Shown here: positions 17,316 to 26,426 of the stretch, one piece after another
How positions within the stretch are numbered: position 1 is the stretch's first letter
How the letters are laid out: each line of letters opens with the position of its first letter
From: Streptomyces sp. NBC_01707
GTDB taxonomy: Bacteria > Actinomycetota > Actinomycetes > Streptomycetales > Streptomycetaceae
Direction of reading: 5' to 3'
DNA length: 64,000 bases
Assembly: GCF_041438805.1 (NCBI RefSeq)
Contig: NZ_CP109190.1
Location: forward strand, 3,782,001-3,846,000
The notes under the pieces: generated by a model
What the model saw: only the letters and a program-made list of their open reading frames with translations
Databases searched by the model: none
What the model was told of the DNA's origin: nothing
Made by a program: the position numbers and the translations under genes

Positions 17316-17791
17316 TGGGCGCTCTCCATCGATTTGCGCAGTTCACTGCGGAGTTCGGGGGTGAGTACATGTCCGGCACGGCCGACGAAGAGCGCCATGT
17401 GGTACGCGATGACGCTCATGTCGCAGTCGGGGGTGGCATGTACGCCGAGCAGGGATCCGTCGCTGATCGACATGACGAAGACGCTGCCCTCGTCCATGGC
17501 GACCATGGTCTGCTTGACGCCACCGCTGTCCATCAGCTTCGCGGCACCGATGGTGAGGGATCCGATGCCGGAGACGATGGTCGCGAGGTCGGCGCTGGAG
17601 CCCCTGGGGCCGTCCTGCCGGCCCGTCGCTCTGGCTGCGTGGTGGCCGGGGTCGGAGGAGAGAAGCATCAGTCCGTCGGACGAGACGACCGTGACCGAGT
17701 GGACCCCTGGCACCTCCTCGACGAGATTGCTCAGCAACCAGTGAAGGTTCCGGGCCTCGGTACTCAGCCCGAATGTGCTGGGCGCAGTCAA
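17312..17791 (-). CDS. Roadblock/LC7-domain protein (CvnB type)
   Basis: This 159-aa protein is a single roadblock/LC7 domain (LHWLLSNLVEEVPGVHSVTVVSSDGLMLL at its start). The family regulates MglA/Ras-like GTPases and here is the presumed partner of the CvnD-type GTPase. Its start overlaps the sensor kinase stop by four bases and its stop overlaps the DUF742 start. Confidence 0.94.
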   Translation of the reverse strand: MTAPSTFGLSTEARNLHWLLSNLVEEVPGVHSVTVVSSDGLMLLSSDPGHHAARATGRQDGPRGSSADLATIVSGIGSLTIGAAKLMDSGGVKQTMVAMDEGSVFVMSISDGSLLGVHATPDCDMSVIAYHMALFVGRAGHVLTPELRSELRKSMESAQ

Positions 17792-20772
17792 CTGCGTGCC
17801 TCCTCGACTGTGTCCCCCGTGTCATCGGTTCGACCGCCGGAACGGTCTGCCAGCTCGGTGTGGTCGCTCTGTGCGGTGCGTTCGCTCCGGTCGACGCCGA
17901 GGGCAGGGCCGGCGCCGACGGCACTGCCGACGCCTTCGGCGATCTCCGCCTCGACATCGCGGCGGCCGTCCTTCGCGCCCTGATGGAAGCCGCCGAGGCG
18001 ACGGCGCAGCGCTTCCTTGTCCAGGCTGCCCTTGCGCTCGGCGGCAGGGGCGGAGGTGGGCTTCACGACCTTGGGGGTGCGCTTGGGCAGCCCCTTGTCG
18101 GTGATGCGTTCGCTCTGCGGTTGCTGCTGTGGTTCCGGCTGCCGGGGGCCGGGAAAGGCCTCCGCGACGGTGGTGACGACCGGGGCGGGAGCGACGAAGG
18201 GATCCTGGCCCTCGTCCGCGGTGCGCTCGTGACGGTCGGGGCCGATGGTGTACGGGTCGGAGGCCACCGGGGCCGTAGGGGCGGGCGGGGCGTCCCGGAA
18301 CTCCGGGAGCCGGACCTGCATCGTGGTCTCGGCCTCGGTCTCGGCGGCGAACGGCTCAGGTGCGAACGGCTCGTTCACGACCGGCTCAGGTGCGGGCACC
18401 GGCTCGGTTGCAACCGGCTCGGCCGCAACCGGCTCAGGCGCGGGCACCGGCTCGGCGCCGGTCTCCGCTCCCGCGTCGCGGATCGACTGCTCGGCCGCGG
18501 CGATCAGCGGATCACCGGACAGCGCGAGCGTCCGGCCCGGCAGGGAGTTGGAGTTGGCCTCGGCCACCGAGCCCGGCAGGTTCAGCGCGGGCGCATCCCC
18601 CGGCACCCGCACCGGCGGCGGGGTGGCGGTCGGCGGCGCCTTCGGCAGCAGTGCCTGCGGCAGCACGACGACCGCCGTCACGCCGCTGCCCTTCTGTTCG
18701 CGCAGCTGGACCCGGACCCCGTGGCGACCCGCCAGCAGCGACGTCACCTGAAGGCCGAGGCCCGCTCCGTCCGCGCTCTGCCGACTCGCCTCGAACGACG
18801 CCGGGTCCGCCAGCCGGGCATTGAGCTCGCCCATCCGTACGGACGACATCCCGATGCCCTCGTCCTGAATGGAGAGCATCACCTCGCCGGACTCCAGCAG
18901 CCAGCCGGAGAGCTGGACATGGGAGTCGGGCGGCGAGAAGGAGGTCGCGTTCTCGAGGAGTTCGGCGACCAGGTGGCTGAGGTCGTCGGCGGCGAAGCCG
19001 GCGATCTGGGCGTGCGGCGGCAGCGACTGGATGGTGACCCGCTCGTACCGCTCGATCTCACTGACGGCCGCCCTCAGGACGTCGACCAGCGGGATCGGGC
19101 CGGAGTGCCCGTGACCGTGCTCGGCGCCCGCGAGAACCAGCATGTTCTCGCTGTGGCGGCGCATGACCGTCGCCATGTGGTCGAGCTTGAAGAGGGTGGC
19201 GAGCCGCTCCGGGTCCTGCTCGCGCTCCTCCAGGCTCTCGATGACACCGAGCTGGCGTTCGACGAGGCCGAGGGTGCGGAGCGAGAGGTTGACGAATGTG
19301 TGGTGGACCGTGTTCTTCAGCCGCTCCAGCTGGGCGGCCAGGTCGGCGGTGCGGACCTGGAGTTCGGCGCGCTGGACGGACAGGGCCTCGTGACCGGCGA
19401 CGAGCTCGCCGCGCTCCTTCTCCAGGTTCGCGAACCGGCCGTTGAACTCGTGGAGCAGTCCCTGCAGCTTGCCGTGCAGAGCGTTGAGGTTCCGTACGAC
19501 CTGGGCGAACTCGTCGTTGCGGCCGGTGTAGCGGACCGGCTCGGCGGTGCCGGGCTCCGCGGCGAGGCGGGCGGCACCGATCCGCAGGACGGCGAGCGGC
19601 TGGGTGAGCGTGCGGGCCACGGCGGTGGAGACGCCGACTGCGATCAGCAGACAGCCACCGAGCAGCGCGATGTGCAGTTCGAGCGCGGTGACGTCGTCGT
19701 CACGCAGCTGCTCCAGTCGCTGGATGCGGGCGGTGCCGAGTGCGGACTCGACGCTGCGCATCCGGTCGATGCGGGCGGAGAGTGCCGCCTCGACCTTCTG
19801 CCGGTTGACCTGCTGGTCGGAGTCCGACAGCTCGGGGCGGTCCGTGAGCGCGGCGAGGTACTTCTCCGCGCTGTTGACCTCGGGTCCGGTGACGGTGGAG
19901 GAGAGCTTCTCGCGGGCGGTGGAGCCCGCGGCCTGGTCGAAGTCCGCGAGCGCGGCGAGTTCCCGGACCCTGGCCTGCTGGGCCGCGGCGCTCAGCTCGT
20001 CACGGTTGCGGTCGTCCTCGCTCGGGCCCTCGTCCTGGGACTGCACGGGCAGCCCGGTGAACGGGTCGATCTGCGGGGTGGTGGGCACTTCGCGGGGCAC
20101 CGACAGCGCGGCGGTCAACAGCCCGCGGGTGGCGGAGGCCTGCTCGGCCGCCTGGCCTAGGGCGAGGGGCGCACGAGTGGCCTCGGACGCGCGCGGCGGA
20201 GTCTTCTCGGCCAGTTCGTCGGCGACGTCCTGCAGCTTGGCGATGACCTCGGAGTACGCCTGGTGGGCCGCGAGCGCCGAGCCCTTGCCGGTGAGCGCGG
20301 TACGCCGTAGCGAGGGGATCGTGGAGAGGTCGCGGCGCAGCGCGGCGGGAGCCGTGTCGCGGATCTCGTCGACCTGCTGGTCGACGCGCGCGCTGCGGCT
20401 GCTGGGTCCGTCGCTCTTCGGGCCGGACTTCTCGTCCCGGCCGCTCGCGATGTAGGCGGTGACCTCGTCGCGCTCGTCCGCGAGAGCGTGCGCGAGCGCC
20501 ACCGCCTGCTGATTCAGCTCGGCGAGCGTGACCAACCGCTGGGACTCGTTCAGTTCGGAGGAGGCACCGAGCGCCGCGGGCGCGCCCGCGGCGATGACGG
20601 TGATTCCGACGACCGCGACGCCGGCGACCAGCCGACTGCGTACGCGTACGGTGCGCCGGGTGGGCTCACCTTCGGCCGGCGGCAGAGGTGTCGCCCCGGA
20701 ACCGCTTCGCTTGCTGCCCTTGCTCCGAGGCCGCTTCTTCTGCACCGGTGCTCGCAATCTTGACTCGTCCAC
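17788..20772 (-). CDS. Conservon sensor histidine kinase-like protein (CvnA type)
   Basis: This 994-aa membrane protein has a first transmembrane helix at about residues 50-70, a helical nitrate/nitrite-sensing-like extracytoplasmic domain (about 75-360), and a second helix at about 372-392. A HAMP segment (LTQPLAVLRIGAARLAAE) and a coiled-coil come next. The dimerisation box is LDHMATVMRRHSENMLVLAG, followed by an HATPase (ELLENATSFSPP; GLGLQVTSLLAGRHG). The long C-terminal tail is Pro/Ala/Glu rich with EPVA/EPVP-type short repeats. It heads the conservon operon of five coupled genes. GTG is the start. Confidence 0.93.
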   Translation of the reverse strand: MDESRLRAPVQKKRPRSKGSKRSGSGATPLPPAEGEPTRRTVRVRSRLVAGVAVVGITVIAAGAPAALGASSELNESQRLVTLAELNQQAVALAHALADERDEVTAYIASGRDEKSGPKSDGPSSRSARVDQQVDEIRDTAPAALRRDLSTIPSLRRTALTGKGSALAAHQAYSEVIAKLQDVADELAEKTPPRASEATRAPLALGQAAEQASATRGLLTAALSVPREVPTTPQIDPFTGLPVQSQDEGPSEDDRNRDELSAAAQQARVRELAALADFDQAAGSTAREKLSSTVTGPEVNSAEKYLAALTDRPELSDSDQQVNRQKVEAALSARIDRMRSVESALGTARIQRLEQLRDDDVTALELHIALLGGCLLIAVGVSTAVARTLTQPLAVLRIGAARLAAEPGTAEPVRYTGRNDEFAQVVRNLNALHGKLQGLLHEFNGRFANLEKERGELVAGHEALSVQRAELQVRTADLAAQLERLKNTVHHTFVNLSLRTLGLVERQLGVIESLEEREQDPERLATLFKLDHMATVMRRHSENMLVLAGAEHGHGHSGPIPLVDVLRAAVSEIERYERVTIQSLPPHAQIAGFAADDLSHLVAELLENATSFSPPDSHVQLSGWLLESGEVMLSIQDEGIGMSSVRMGELNARLADPASFEASRQSADGAGLGLQVTSLLAGRHGVRVQLREQKGSGVTAVVVLPQALLPKAPPTATPPPVRVPGDAPALNLPGSVAEANSNSLPGRTLALSGDPLIAAAEQSIRDAGAETGAEPVPAPEPVAAEPVATEPVPAPEPVVNEPFAPEPFAAETEAETTMQVRLPEFRDAPPAPTAPVASDPYTIGPDRHERTADEGQDPFVAPAPVVTTVAEAFPGPRQPEPQQQPQSERITDKGLPKRTPKVVKPTSAPAAERKGSLDKEALRRRLGGFHQGAKDGRRDVEAEIAEGVGSAVGAGPALGVDRSERTAQSDHTELADRSGGRTDDTGDTVEEARS

Positions 20773-21110
20773 CCTTGAAGCAGAGGTGACGCTCGGTCAT
20801 ATGGAACGGCACCCCGACCGCCTGGTACGGCTTCTGACCATTCCAGTGCTTTTGAGAGGGGGGTGCGCATCGACCGCTCCGCCACCTGAACGAGTGAACA
20901 TCACTCCAGAGTTGACGAACAAGTCTCCCCACGCGCGTCGTCGTGCACACGTGGACCGTGGGCTGGAACTTCCGCTCAGCCTTTGGCAGGATGCCCGCCC
21001 GCACGCCGCTCGGAGCGGTTCCTTCCGCTCAAGAGGGGCTGCTGACCTGCCCGTACGGTCCAACACCGCACTCGTGCAGGGTCGGTGAAGGCGTCGTGCA
21101 GACTTGCCGT
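20773..21110. other. 338-bp divergent control region of the conservon and the PP2C-like gene
   Basis: No gene is seen. The stretch must contain the conservon promoter and that of the divergent PP2C-like gene. A TTGACG hexamer at 20912-20917 is the only obvious promoter-like element, and no matching -10 is evident. Confidence 0.4.
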
Positions 21111-21896
21111 ATGCGTATCGAACTCACCACCGTCCCCGGTAGCCCCGAGCGCCCCAACGAGGACTGGGCGGCCACCGCACTTCCCGCCTCCGGCCAGGGC
21201 GGGACGCTGGTCCTGCTCGACGGCGTCACTCCGCCGCAGGGGGACGACGGTTGTGTGCACTCCGTCCCGTGGTTCACCGCTCGACTGGGCGGCTCCCTGG
21301 TCGAACTGTCGGGTTCGCGACGGGATCTGCCCCTCACGGAGGTCCTCGCCGAGTCCATCCGGCGCACCGCCGACGCGCACTGCTCCTCCTGTGACCTTTC
21401 TCACGTGCGTACACCTCAGGCGACCGTCGTGATGGCGCGTTGGGACGAACGCGAGATCGAACACCTGGTGCTCTCCGACTCGGTGCTGCTGGTCGAGTCG
21501 ACGGACAGCTCGGTACGCGCGCTGCTCGACGACCGGCTCGATCGGCTGCCTCCGGGCTCCCTGACCACCGAGGCGATCGCCGACGCACGGGTACGCAACA
21601 AGGAAGGCGGCTTCTTCACCGCCGCCGCCGACCCCTCGGTGTCCGCCCGTGCCGTGACCGGGCGGACACCGCGCGCCGAGGTACGGGCGCTGGCCGCGCT
21701 GACGGACGGGGCGAGCCGCTGGACCGAGATGTTCCGCGAAGGGGACTGGGCGGCCTGCCTCGGGGTGCTCCACAAGGAGGGCACACAGGGGCTGATCGAC
21801 CGGGTCAGGGCACTGGAGGACGCGGACACCGAGCGCGCACATCTGCGGCGCAGCAAGACGCACGACGACGCCACGGCGGTCTACGCGGTGCTGTAG
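21111..21896 (+). CDS. Protein phosphatase 2C-like domain protein
   Basis: This 261-aa soluble protein resembles the PP2C/PPM fold. The N-terminal GSPERPNEDWAA corresponds to the motif supplying a metal-binding Asp. LVLLDGVTPP matches the DG motif, and the C-terminal KTHDDATAVYAVL resembles the terminal DD motif. Spacing is compact, and some metal ligands are hard to assign by eye, so activity is uncertain. ATG 21111 is where the conserved domain begins; the longer upstream frame has no family character. It is divergent from the conservon and could act in the same pathway. Confidence 0.7.
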   Translation: MRIELTTVPGSPERPNEDWAATALPASGQGGTLVLLDGVTPPQGDDGCVHSVPWFTARLGGSLVELSGSRRDLPLTEVLAESIRRTADAHCSSCDLSHVRTPQATVVMARWDEREIEHLVLSDSVLLVESTDSSVRALLDDRLDRLPPGSLTTEAIADARVRNKEGGFFTAAADPSVSARAVTGRTPRAEVRALAALTDGASRWTEMFREGDWAACLGVLHKEGTQGLIDRVRALEDADTERAHLRRSKTHDDATAVYAVL

Positions 21897-22018
21897 GTCG
21901 CCCGGGTACGGGGCCGGTCCGGGAGGCTGAAGGGCACCCTCCGGTGGGCGATCTCCCTGGGGCGGGGTCCGGGAGCACCCGGGACCGCCCGGCCGGTCGA
22001 GGTCGGGACCGGCTCGAG

Positions 22019-22516
22019 TCACTCCTCGGCGCGGGTGTTCAAGTGGTGCAGCAGCCGGGCCAGTTCCGCCACCTCGGCCCGGTCCCAGTCGGCGAGCTTG
22101 CGTACGTACCGCTCACGGCGGGCGTCGCGGACGCTGCGGTAACGCGCCAGTCCCTCGTCGGTGAGATGGACGAGGAAGGCCCGCCCGTCGGCCGGATCGG
22201 GTTCGCGCGCCACCAGTCCGAGGTCCTCCAGGGCGCGCAGTTGACGGCTCATGGTCGCCTTGCCGACCCCGAAGTACGCCGCGAGATCGGTGGCCCGCTG
22301 CCGGCCCGCCGACTCCAGTTGCACGAGGAGTCCGTACGCCGCGGACTCCAGGTCGGGGTGGACCTCGCGCGCCATTTCGCCGGAGCTCGACCGCGCCCGG
22401 CGCAGGAAGACCGCCAACTCCCGCTCCAGTGCCAGGAATTCGTGGTCCACACCAGTTGCCCCGGTCGCGCCGGGTTCACTACCGCTTCCGCTCCCGTGCA
22501 CGTCAACACCCCTCAT
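22019..22516 (-). CDS. MarR-family transcriptional regulator
   Basis: This 165-aa winged-helix regulator contains the DNA-recognition region RATDLAAYFGVGKATMSRQL, followed by the beta-wing REPDPADGRAFLVHLTDEG (about residues 75-125). The first 25 residues are Gly/Ser rich. Alternative GTG starts exist inside that stretch, for example at VDHEF. A perfect inverted repeat lies 15 bp upstream of the start and suggests autoregulation. The divergent neighbour is a secreted lysozyme. Confidence 0.9.
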   Translation of the reverse strand: MRGVDVHGSGSGSEPGATGATGVDHEFLALERELAVFLRRARSSSGEMAREVHPDLESAAYGLLVQLESAGRQRATDLAAYFGVGKATMSRQLRALEDLGLVAREPDPADGRAFLVHLTDEGLARYRSVRDARRERYVRKLADWDRAEVAELARLLHHLNTRAEE

Positions 22517-22531
22517 GAGCTTTCCTGCCGC

Positions 22532-22546
22532 TGAAAGTTTCTTTCA
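22532..22546. promoter_or_regulatory. Perfect inverted repeat upstream of marR-type gene
   Basis: TGAAAG-TTT-CTTTCA forms a perfect 6-bp-arm palindrome between the MarR gene and the lysozyme gene. Size and position fit a MarR operator. Confidence 0.5.
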
Positions 22547-22741
22547 CCGCCGGTCATCGCCGCAGCTCCGCCAGTATTTCGCAGGCGTAGACCAACGGCA
22601 GCGCCCAGGCCCCCTTCCGCCGCACGGGTCTACGTGCGTAGCGTCCTTCCTGACATGTTCACACCATCGCATGTCGCAGGGGTGCGTCGAGCCGCTCCCC
22701 TGGGTCGGCAGATCCCCCCACCGAGACCTCGGAGGCACGCA

Positions 22742-23590
22742 ATGCCCGTGCACAGATCCGGATCCGGAACGACCCGCCGCACACGCTTCGCGGCGTTGGG
22801 AACCCTTCTCGCAGCACTCTCGCTTCTGCTCACCCTGCCCGGTGCGGCCACTGCGGCCGACTCCCCCACCGCCACCACCACACCCGCCCGCGGGTCGGCC
22901 ACGATGGGCATGGGCGTCATCGCCCATGACGGTCAGGGCGGCCTGCCGCGTGACACGCGCGCCGTGCAGACCGAAGGCGTGGACGTCAGCAGTCACCAGG
23001 GCAACGTCGACTGGGCGACGCTCTGGAACAGCGGTGTCCGGTGGGCCTACACCAAGGCCACCGAAGGCACGTACTACACGAACCCGTACTTCGCGCAGCA
23101 GTACAACGGCTCGTACAACGTCGGCATGATCCGCGGCGCGTACCACTTCGCCACCCCGGACACCACGAGCGGTGCCACCCAGGCCAACTACTTCGTGGAC
23201 CACGGGGGCGGCTGGTCGCGGGACGGCAGGACGCTGCCGGGCGTCCTCGACATCGAGTGGAACCCGTACGGCGACCAGTGCTACGGCAAGACCGCGGCCG
23301 CCATGGTCTCCTGGATCCGCGACTTCGTGAACACGTACAAGTCACGCACCGGCCGCGACGCCGTCATCTACACCGCGACCAGCTGGTGGCAGGCCTGCAC
23401 CGGCAACAACGCGGGCTTCGCCGCCACCAACCCGCTCTGGGTGGCCCGCTACAACACCACCGTCGGTGAACTCCCGGCCGGATGGGGCTACTACACCATC
23501 TGGCAGTACACGTCGTCCGGCCCGTACGTCGGCGACCACAACCACTTCAACGGCGCCCTCGACCGCGTACAGGCACTCGCCAACGGCTGA
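22742..23590 (+). CDS. Secreted GH25 lysozyme (N-acetylmuramidase)
   Basis: This 282-aa exported muramidase of glycoside hydrolase family 25 hydrolyses the MurNAc-GlcNAc bond. The signal peptide is about residues 1-38 (ends GAATAAD). The catalytic domain starts at GVDVSSHQGNVDW, giving the first conserved Asp. The acid/base pair lies in LDIEWNP, and the domain ends WQYTSSGPYVG. There is no separate wall-binding domain. GGAGG lies 7 nt before ATG 22742. Likely roles are wall turnover or lysis of other bacteria. Confidence 0.94.
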   Translation: MPVHRSGSGTTRRTRFAALGTLLAALSLLLTLPGAATAADSPTATTTPARGSATMGMGVIAHDGQGGLPRDTRAVQTEGVDVSSHQGNVDWATLWNSGVRWAYTKATEGTYYTNPYFAQQYNGSYNVGMIRGAYHFATPDTTSGATQANYFVDHGGGWSRDGRTLPGVLDIEWNPYGDQCYGKTAAAMVSWIRDFVNTYKSRTGRDAVIYTATSWWQACTGNNAGFAATNPLWVARYNTTVGELPAGWGYYTIWQYTSSGPYVGDHNHFNGALDRVQALANG

Positions 23591-23611
23591 GTTCCGCCCC
23601 GCAGCGCCCCA

Positions 23612-23648
23612 CCGGGCCCCGGTGACGCACCCCGTCACCGGGGCCCGG
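23612..23648 (+). terminator. Strong terminator hairpin after the lysozyme gene
   Basis: A 16-bp perfect stem (23612-23627 with 23633-23648) and 5-nt loop lie 21 bp after the lysozyme stop. Confidence 0.85.
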
Positions 23649-23883
23649 TCGCGTCCACCGCACCGGCAGGGCCCGGCAGCCCGTCCCGACCGGGCACATC
23701 CACAAGGGCCCCGCGCCCGCGGCGCCGGGCATGCGTCGACGCACAGAAGAAGCGTGGCTGCACCTTCGTGACGGTCCCCCCGCCGAGGCCCCGTCCGAGC
23801 CGGCGCCGGGCACCGTCCACCGCCCCTGAGCACGGCCCCGCCACCGGCCGGCTGGAGACCGCCGGCACCCGGGGAGATGCGGA

Positions 23884-23918
23884 ACGGCCCGCACCGCCCT
23901 CTCGGGGGTACGGGCCGT
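23884..23918 (-). terminator. Stem-loop downstream of lon
   Basis: ACGGCCCG (23884-23891) pairs with CGGGCCGT (23911-23918), with further pairing inside the loop. It lies 45 bp past the lon stop on the minus strand. Confidence 0.6.
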
Positions 23919-23963
23919 CCGACCGGCCGCGCACGTCATGCCACGCCCGTCACGCCATGGCGC

Positions 23964-26384
23964 TCACGCCGCGGCCGGGATCCTCTCCTCCACCCTGGCC
24001 GAAGCCGGGGCGAGGGCGATCTCCAGCACCTGACGGACATCCGTCACCGGGTGGACCTCCAGCTTGTCGAGGACCTCGGCCGGCACGTCGTCCAGATCGG
24101 CCTCGTTCCGCTTCGGGATCACCACGGTGGTGATCCCGGCACGGTGAGCGGCCAGCAGCTTCTGCTTCAGACCGCCGATCGGCAGCACCCGTCCGGTCAG
24201 CGACACCTCGCCGGTCATCGCCACATCCGTACGGACCAGCCGCCCGGAGAGCAGCGAGGCGAGTGCCGTCGTCATCGTGATTCCTGCGCTGGGGCCGTCC
24301 TTGGGGACCGCGCCCGCCGGGAAGTGGATGTGCGCTCCCCGGTCCTTGAGATCGGCGACGGGCAGTTCCAGTTCGGCGCCGTGCGACCGCAGGAAGCTGA
24401 GCGCGATCTGCGCGGACTCCTTCATGACGTCGCCGAGCTGGCCGGTCAGGGTCAGTCCGGCGGCACCCGTCTCCGGATCGGCCAGCGACGCCTCCACGAA
24501 CAGCACGTCACCGCCGGCGCCGGTCACCGCGAGCCCGGTCGCCACGCCCGGCACCGCGGTGCGGCGCTCCGCCGGGTCCTGGGCGGACTCGGGAACGTGG
24601 TGCGGCCGTCCGATGAGACCTCGCAGGTCCTCGTCGGCGACGCTGAACGGGAGCTCCCGGTCGCCCAGCTCGTGCTGGGCCGCGACCTTGCGGAGCAGCC
24701 GGGCCACGGCCCGCTCCAGGTTGCGGACGCCCGCCTCGCGGGTGTACTCGCCGGCCAGCTTGCGCAGCGCCGACTCCTCGAGGGTCACCTCGTCCTTCTC
24801 CAGACCGGCCCGCTCCAGCTGGCGCGGCAGCAGGTGGTCCCGGGCGATGACGACCTTCTCGTCCTCGGTGTAGCCGTCGAGCCTGACCAGCTCCATGCGG
24901 TCGAGCAGGGCCTCCGGGATGGCGTCCAGGACGTTGGCGGTGGCCAGGAAGACCACGTCGCTGAGGTCGAGCTCGACCTCCAGGTAGTGGTCGCGGAAGG
25001 TGTGGTTCTGCGCCGGGTCCAGCACTTCGAGGAGCGCCGCGGCCGGGTCGCCGCGGAAGTCGGAGCCCACCTTGTCGATCTCGTCGAGCAGGACGACCGG
25101 GTTCATGGAACCGGCCTCCTTGACGGCGCGGACGATGCGTCCGGGGAGCGCACCGACGTAGGTACGCCGATGGCCGCGGATCTCCGCCTCGTCCCGCACA
25201 CCGCCGAGCGCGACACGGACGAACTTGCGTCCCATGGCGTGCGCGACGCTCTCGCCGAGGGACGTCTTGCCGACGCCGGGAGGCCCGACGAGGGCCAGCA
25301 CCGCACCACCGCGGCGCCCGCCGACGACCCCGAGACCACGGTCGGCGCGGCGCTTGCGCACGGCGAGGTACTCGGTGATCCGCTCCTTCACGTCCTCCAG
25401 GCCCGCGTGCTCGGCGTCGAGGATCTCCTTGGCGGCGCGGATGTCGTACGCGTCCTCGGTGCGCTCGTTCCACGGCAGTTCGAGGACGGTGTCCAGCCAG
25501 GTCCGGATCCAGGAACCCTCGGGGCTCTGGTCGGACGAGCGCTCCAGTTTGTCGACCTCCTTGAGTGCGGCCTCACGGACGTGCTCGGGAAGATCGGCGG
25601 CCTCGACGCGCGCCCGGTAGTCGTCGGACTCGTCCTCCGGATCGCCGTTGAGCTCGGACAGCTCCTTGCGTACGGCTTCGAGCTGGCGCCGCAGCAGGAA
25701 CTCGCGCTGCTGCTTGTCGACACCCTCCTGGACATCCTTCGCGATGGACTCGGCGACGTCCTGTTCGGCGAGGTGTTCGCCGAGCCACTGGATGGCGAGC
25801 TTCAGCCGGGCGACCGCGTCGGCGGTCTCCAGGAGCTGCACCTTCTGGGTGGTCGTGAGGAAGGGCGAGTATCCGGAATTGTCGGCGAGCGCGGAGATGT
25901 CGTCGATCTGCTGGACCCGGTCCACGACCTGCCAGGCGCCGCGCTTCTTCAGCCAGCTGGTGGCCAGGGCCTTGTACTCCTTGACCAGCTCGGCGGCGAC
26001 ACCGGGAAGCGGCTCGGGGACTGACACGTCCACACGTGTCCCCTCCACCCAGAGCGCGGCTCCGGGCCCGGTGGTCCCGGCGCCGATCCTCACCCGGTCA
26101 CGGCCGCGGATGAGCGCACCGGGGTCGCCGTCGGAGAGCCGGCCGACCTGCTCGACGGTACCGAGCACACCCGTGCCGGTGTACGTCCCGTCGATCCGCG
26201 GCACGAGCAGCACCTCGGGCTTGCCGCCACCCGGCCGGACGGCTGCCTGCGCGGCCTCCACGGCGGCCCGCACATCGGTGTCGGACAGGTCGAGAGGCAC
26301 CACCATTCCGGGCAGCACGACCTCGTCGTCGAGCGGCAGCACGGGCAAGGTCAGCGGAGTGACCGCGTTGGGCTCAGTAGCCAT
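23964..26384 (-). CDS. lon: ATP-dependent protease Lon
   Basis: This 806-aa Lon protease unfolds and degrades damaged or regulatory proteins in the cytoplasm. Order: N-terminal substrate-binding domain, AAA+ module with Walker A GPPGVGKTS and Walker B VVLLDEID, and a C-terminal peptidase with catalytic Ser699 (KDGPSAG) and Lys742 (GGLKQKL). The spacing of 43 residues matches E. coli Lon. ATG 26384 is preferred because GAAGGGGAG lies directly upstream; the in-frame ATG at 26405 has no site. A HAIR-like inverted repeat lies 22 bp upstream, in line with the known HspR control of lon in Streptomyces. Confidence 0.97.
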   Translation of the reverse strand: MATEPNAVTPLTLPVLPLDDEVVLPGMVVPLDLSDTDVRAAVEAAQAAVRPGGGKPEVLLVPRIDGTYTGTGVLGTVEQVGRLSDGDPGALIRGRDRVRIGAGTTGPGAALWVEGTRVDVSVPEPLPGVAAELVKEYKALATSWLKKRGAWQVVDRVQQIDDISALADNSGYSPFLTTTQKVQLLETADAVARLKLAIQWLGEHLAEQDVAESIAKDVQEGVDKQQREFLLRRQLEAVRKELSELNGDPEDESDDYRARVEAADLPEHVREAALKEVDKLERSSDQSPEGSWIRTWLDTVLELPWNERTEDAYDIRAAKEILDAEHAGLEDVKERITEYLAVRKRRADRGLGVVGGRRGGAVLALVGPPGVGKTSLGESVAHAMGRKFVRVALGGVRDEAEIRGHRRTYVGALPGRIVRAVKEAGSMNPVVLLDEIDKVGSDFRGDPAAALLEVLDPAQNHTFRDHYLEVELDLSDVVFLATANVLDAIPEALLDRMELVRLDGYTEDEKVVIARDHLLPRQLERAGLEKDEVTLEESALRKLAGEYTREAGVRNLERAVARLLRKVAAQHELGDRELPFSVADEDLRGLIGRPHHVPESAQDPAERRTAVPGVATGLAVTGAGGDVLFVEASLADPETGAAGLTLTGQLGDVMKESAQIALSFLRSHGAELELPVADLKDRGAHIHFPAGAVPKDGPSAGITMTTALASLLSGRLVRTDVAMTGEVSLTGRVLPIGGLKQKLLAAHRAGITTVVIPKRNEADLDDVPAEVLDKLEVHPVTDVRQVLEIALAPASARVEERIPAAA

Positions 26385-26405
26385 GATCTCCCCTTCGGCA
26401 TTCAA

Positions 26406-26426
26406 GTTGAGCTATGCAGGCTCAAT
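26406..26426 (-). promoter_or_regulatory. HAIR-like operator (HspR site) upstream of lon
   Basis: GTTGAGC-N7-GCTCAAT is a 6-bp-arm perfect inverted repeat with a 7-bp spacer. The HAIR consensus is CTTGAGT-N7-ACTCAAG. Spacing is exact and five core bases of each arm match. It lies 22 bp upstream of the lon start. Confidence 0.8.

Larger units (their letters stand above)
23591..23963. other. 373-bp gene-free region between convergent genes
   Basis: No supported gene is seen. It holds two stem-loops, one close to the lysozyme stop and one close to the lon stop. The remaining GC-rich sequence shows no recognisable feature. Confidence 0.6.

Noticed and set aside
18361..18480. EPVA/EPVP coding repeats in the sensor kinase tail as a DNA regulatory repeat
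   Set aside because: They are in-frame low-complexity protein repeats, common in such linkers.
17773..20160. Long plus-strand frame across the conservon sensor kinase
   Set aside because: Composition is Gly/Arg/Val/Leu rich with no domain, as expected for the complement of a GC3-rich gene.
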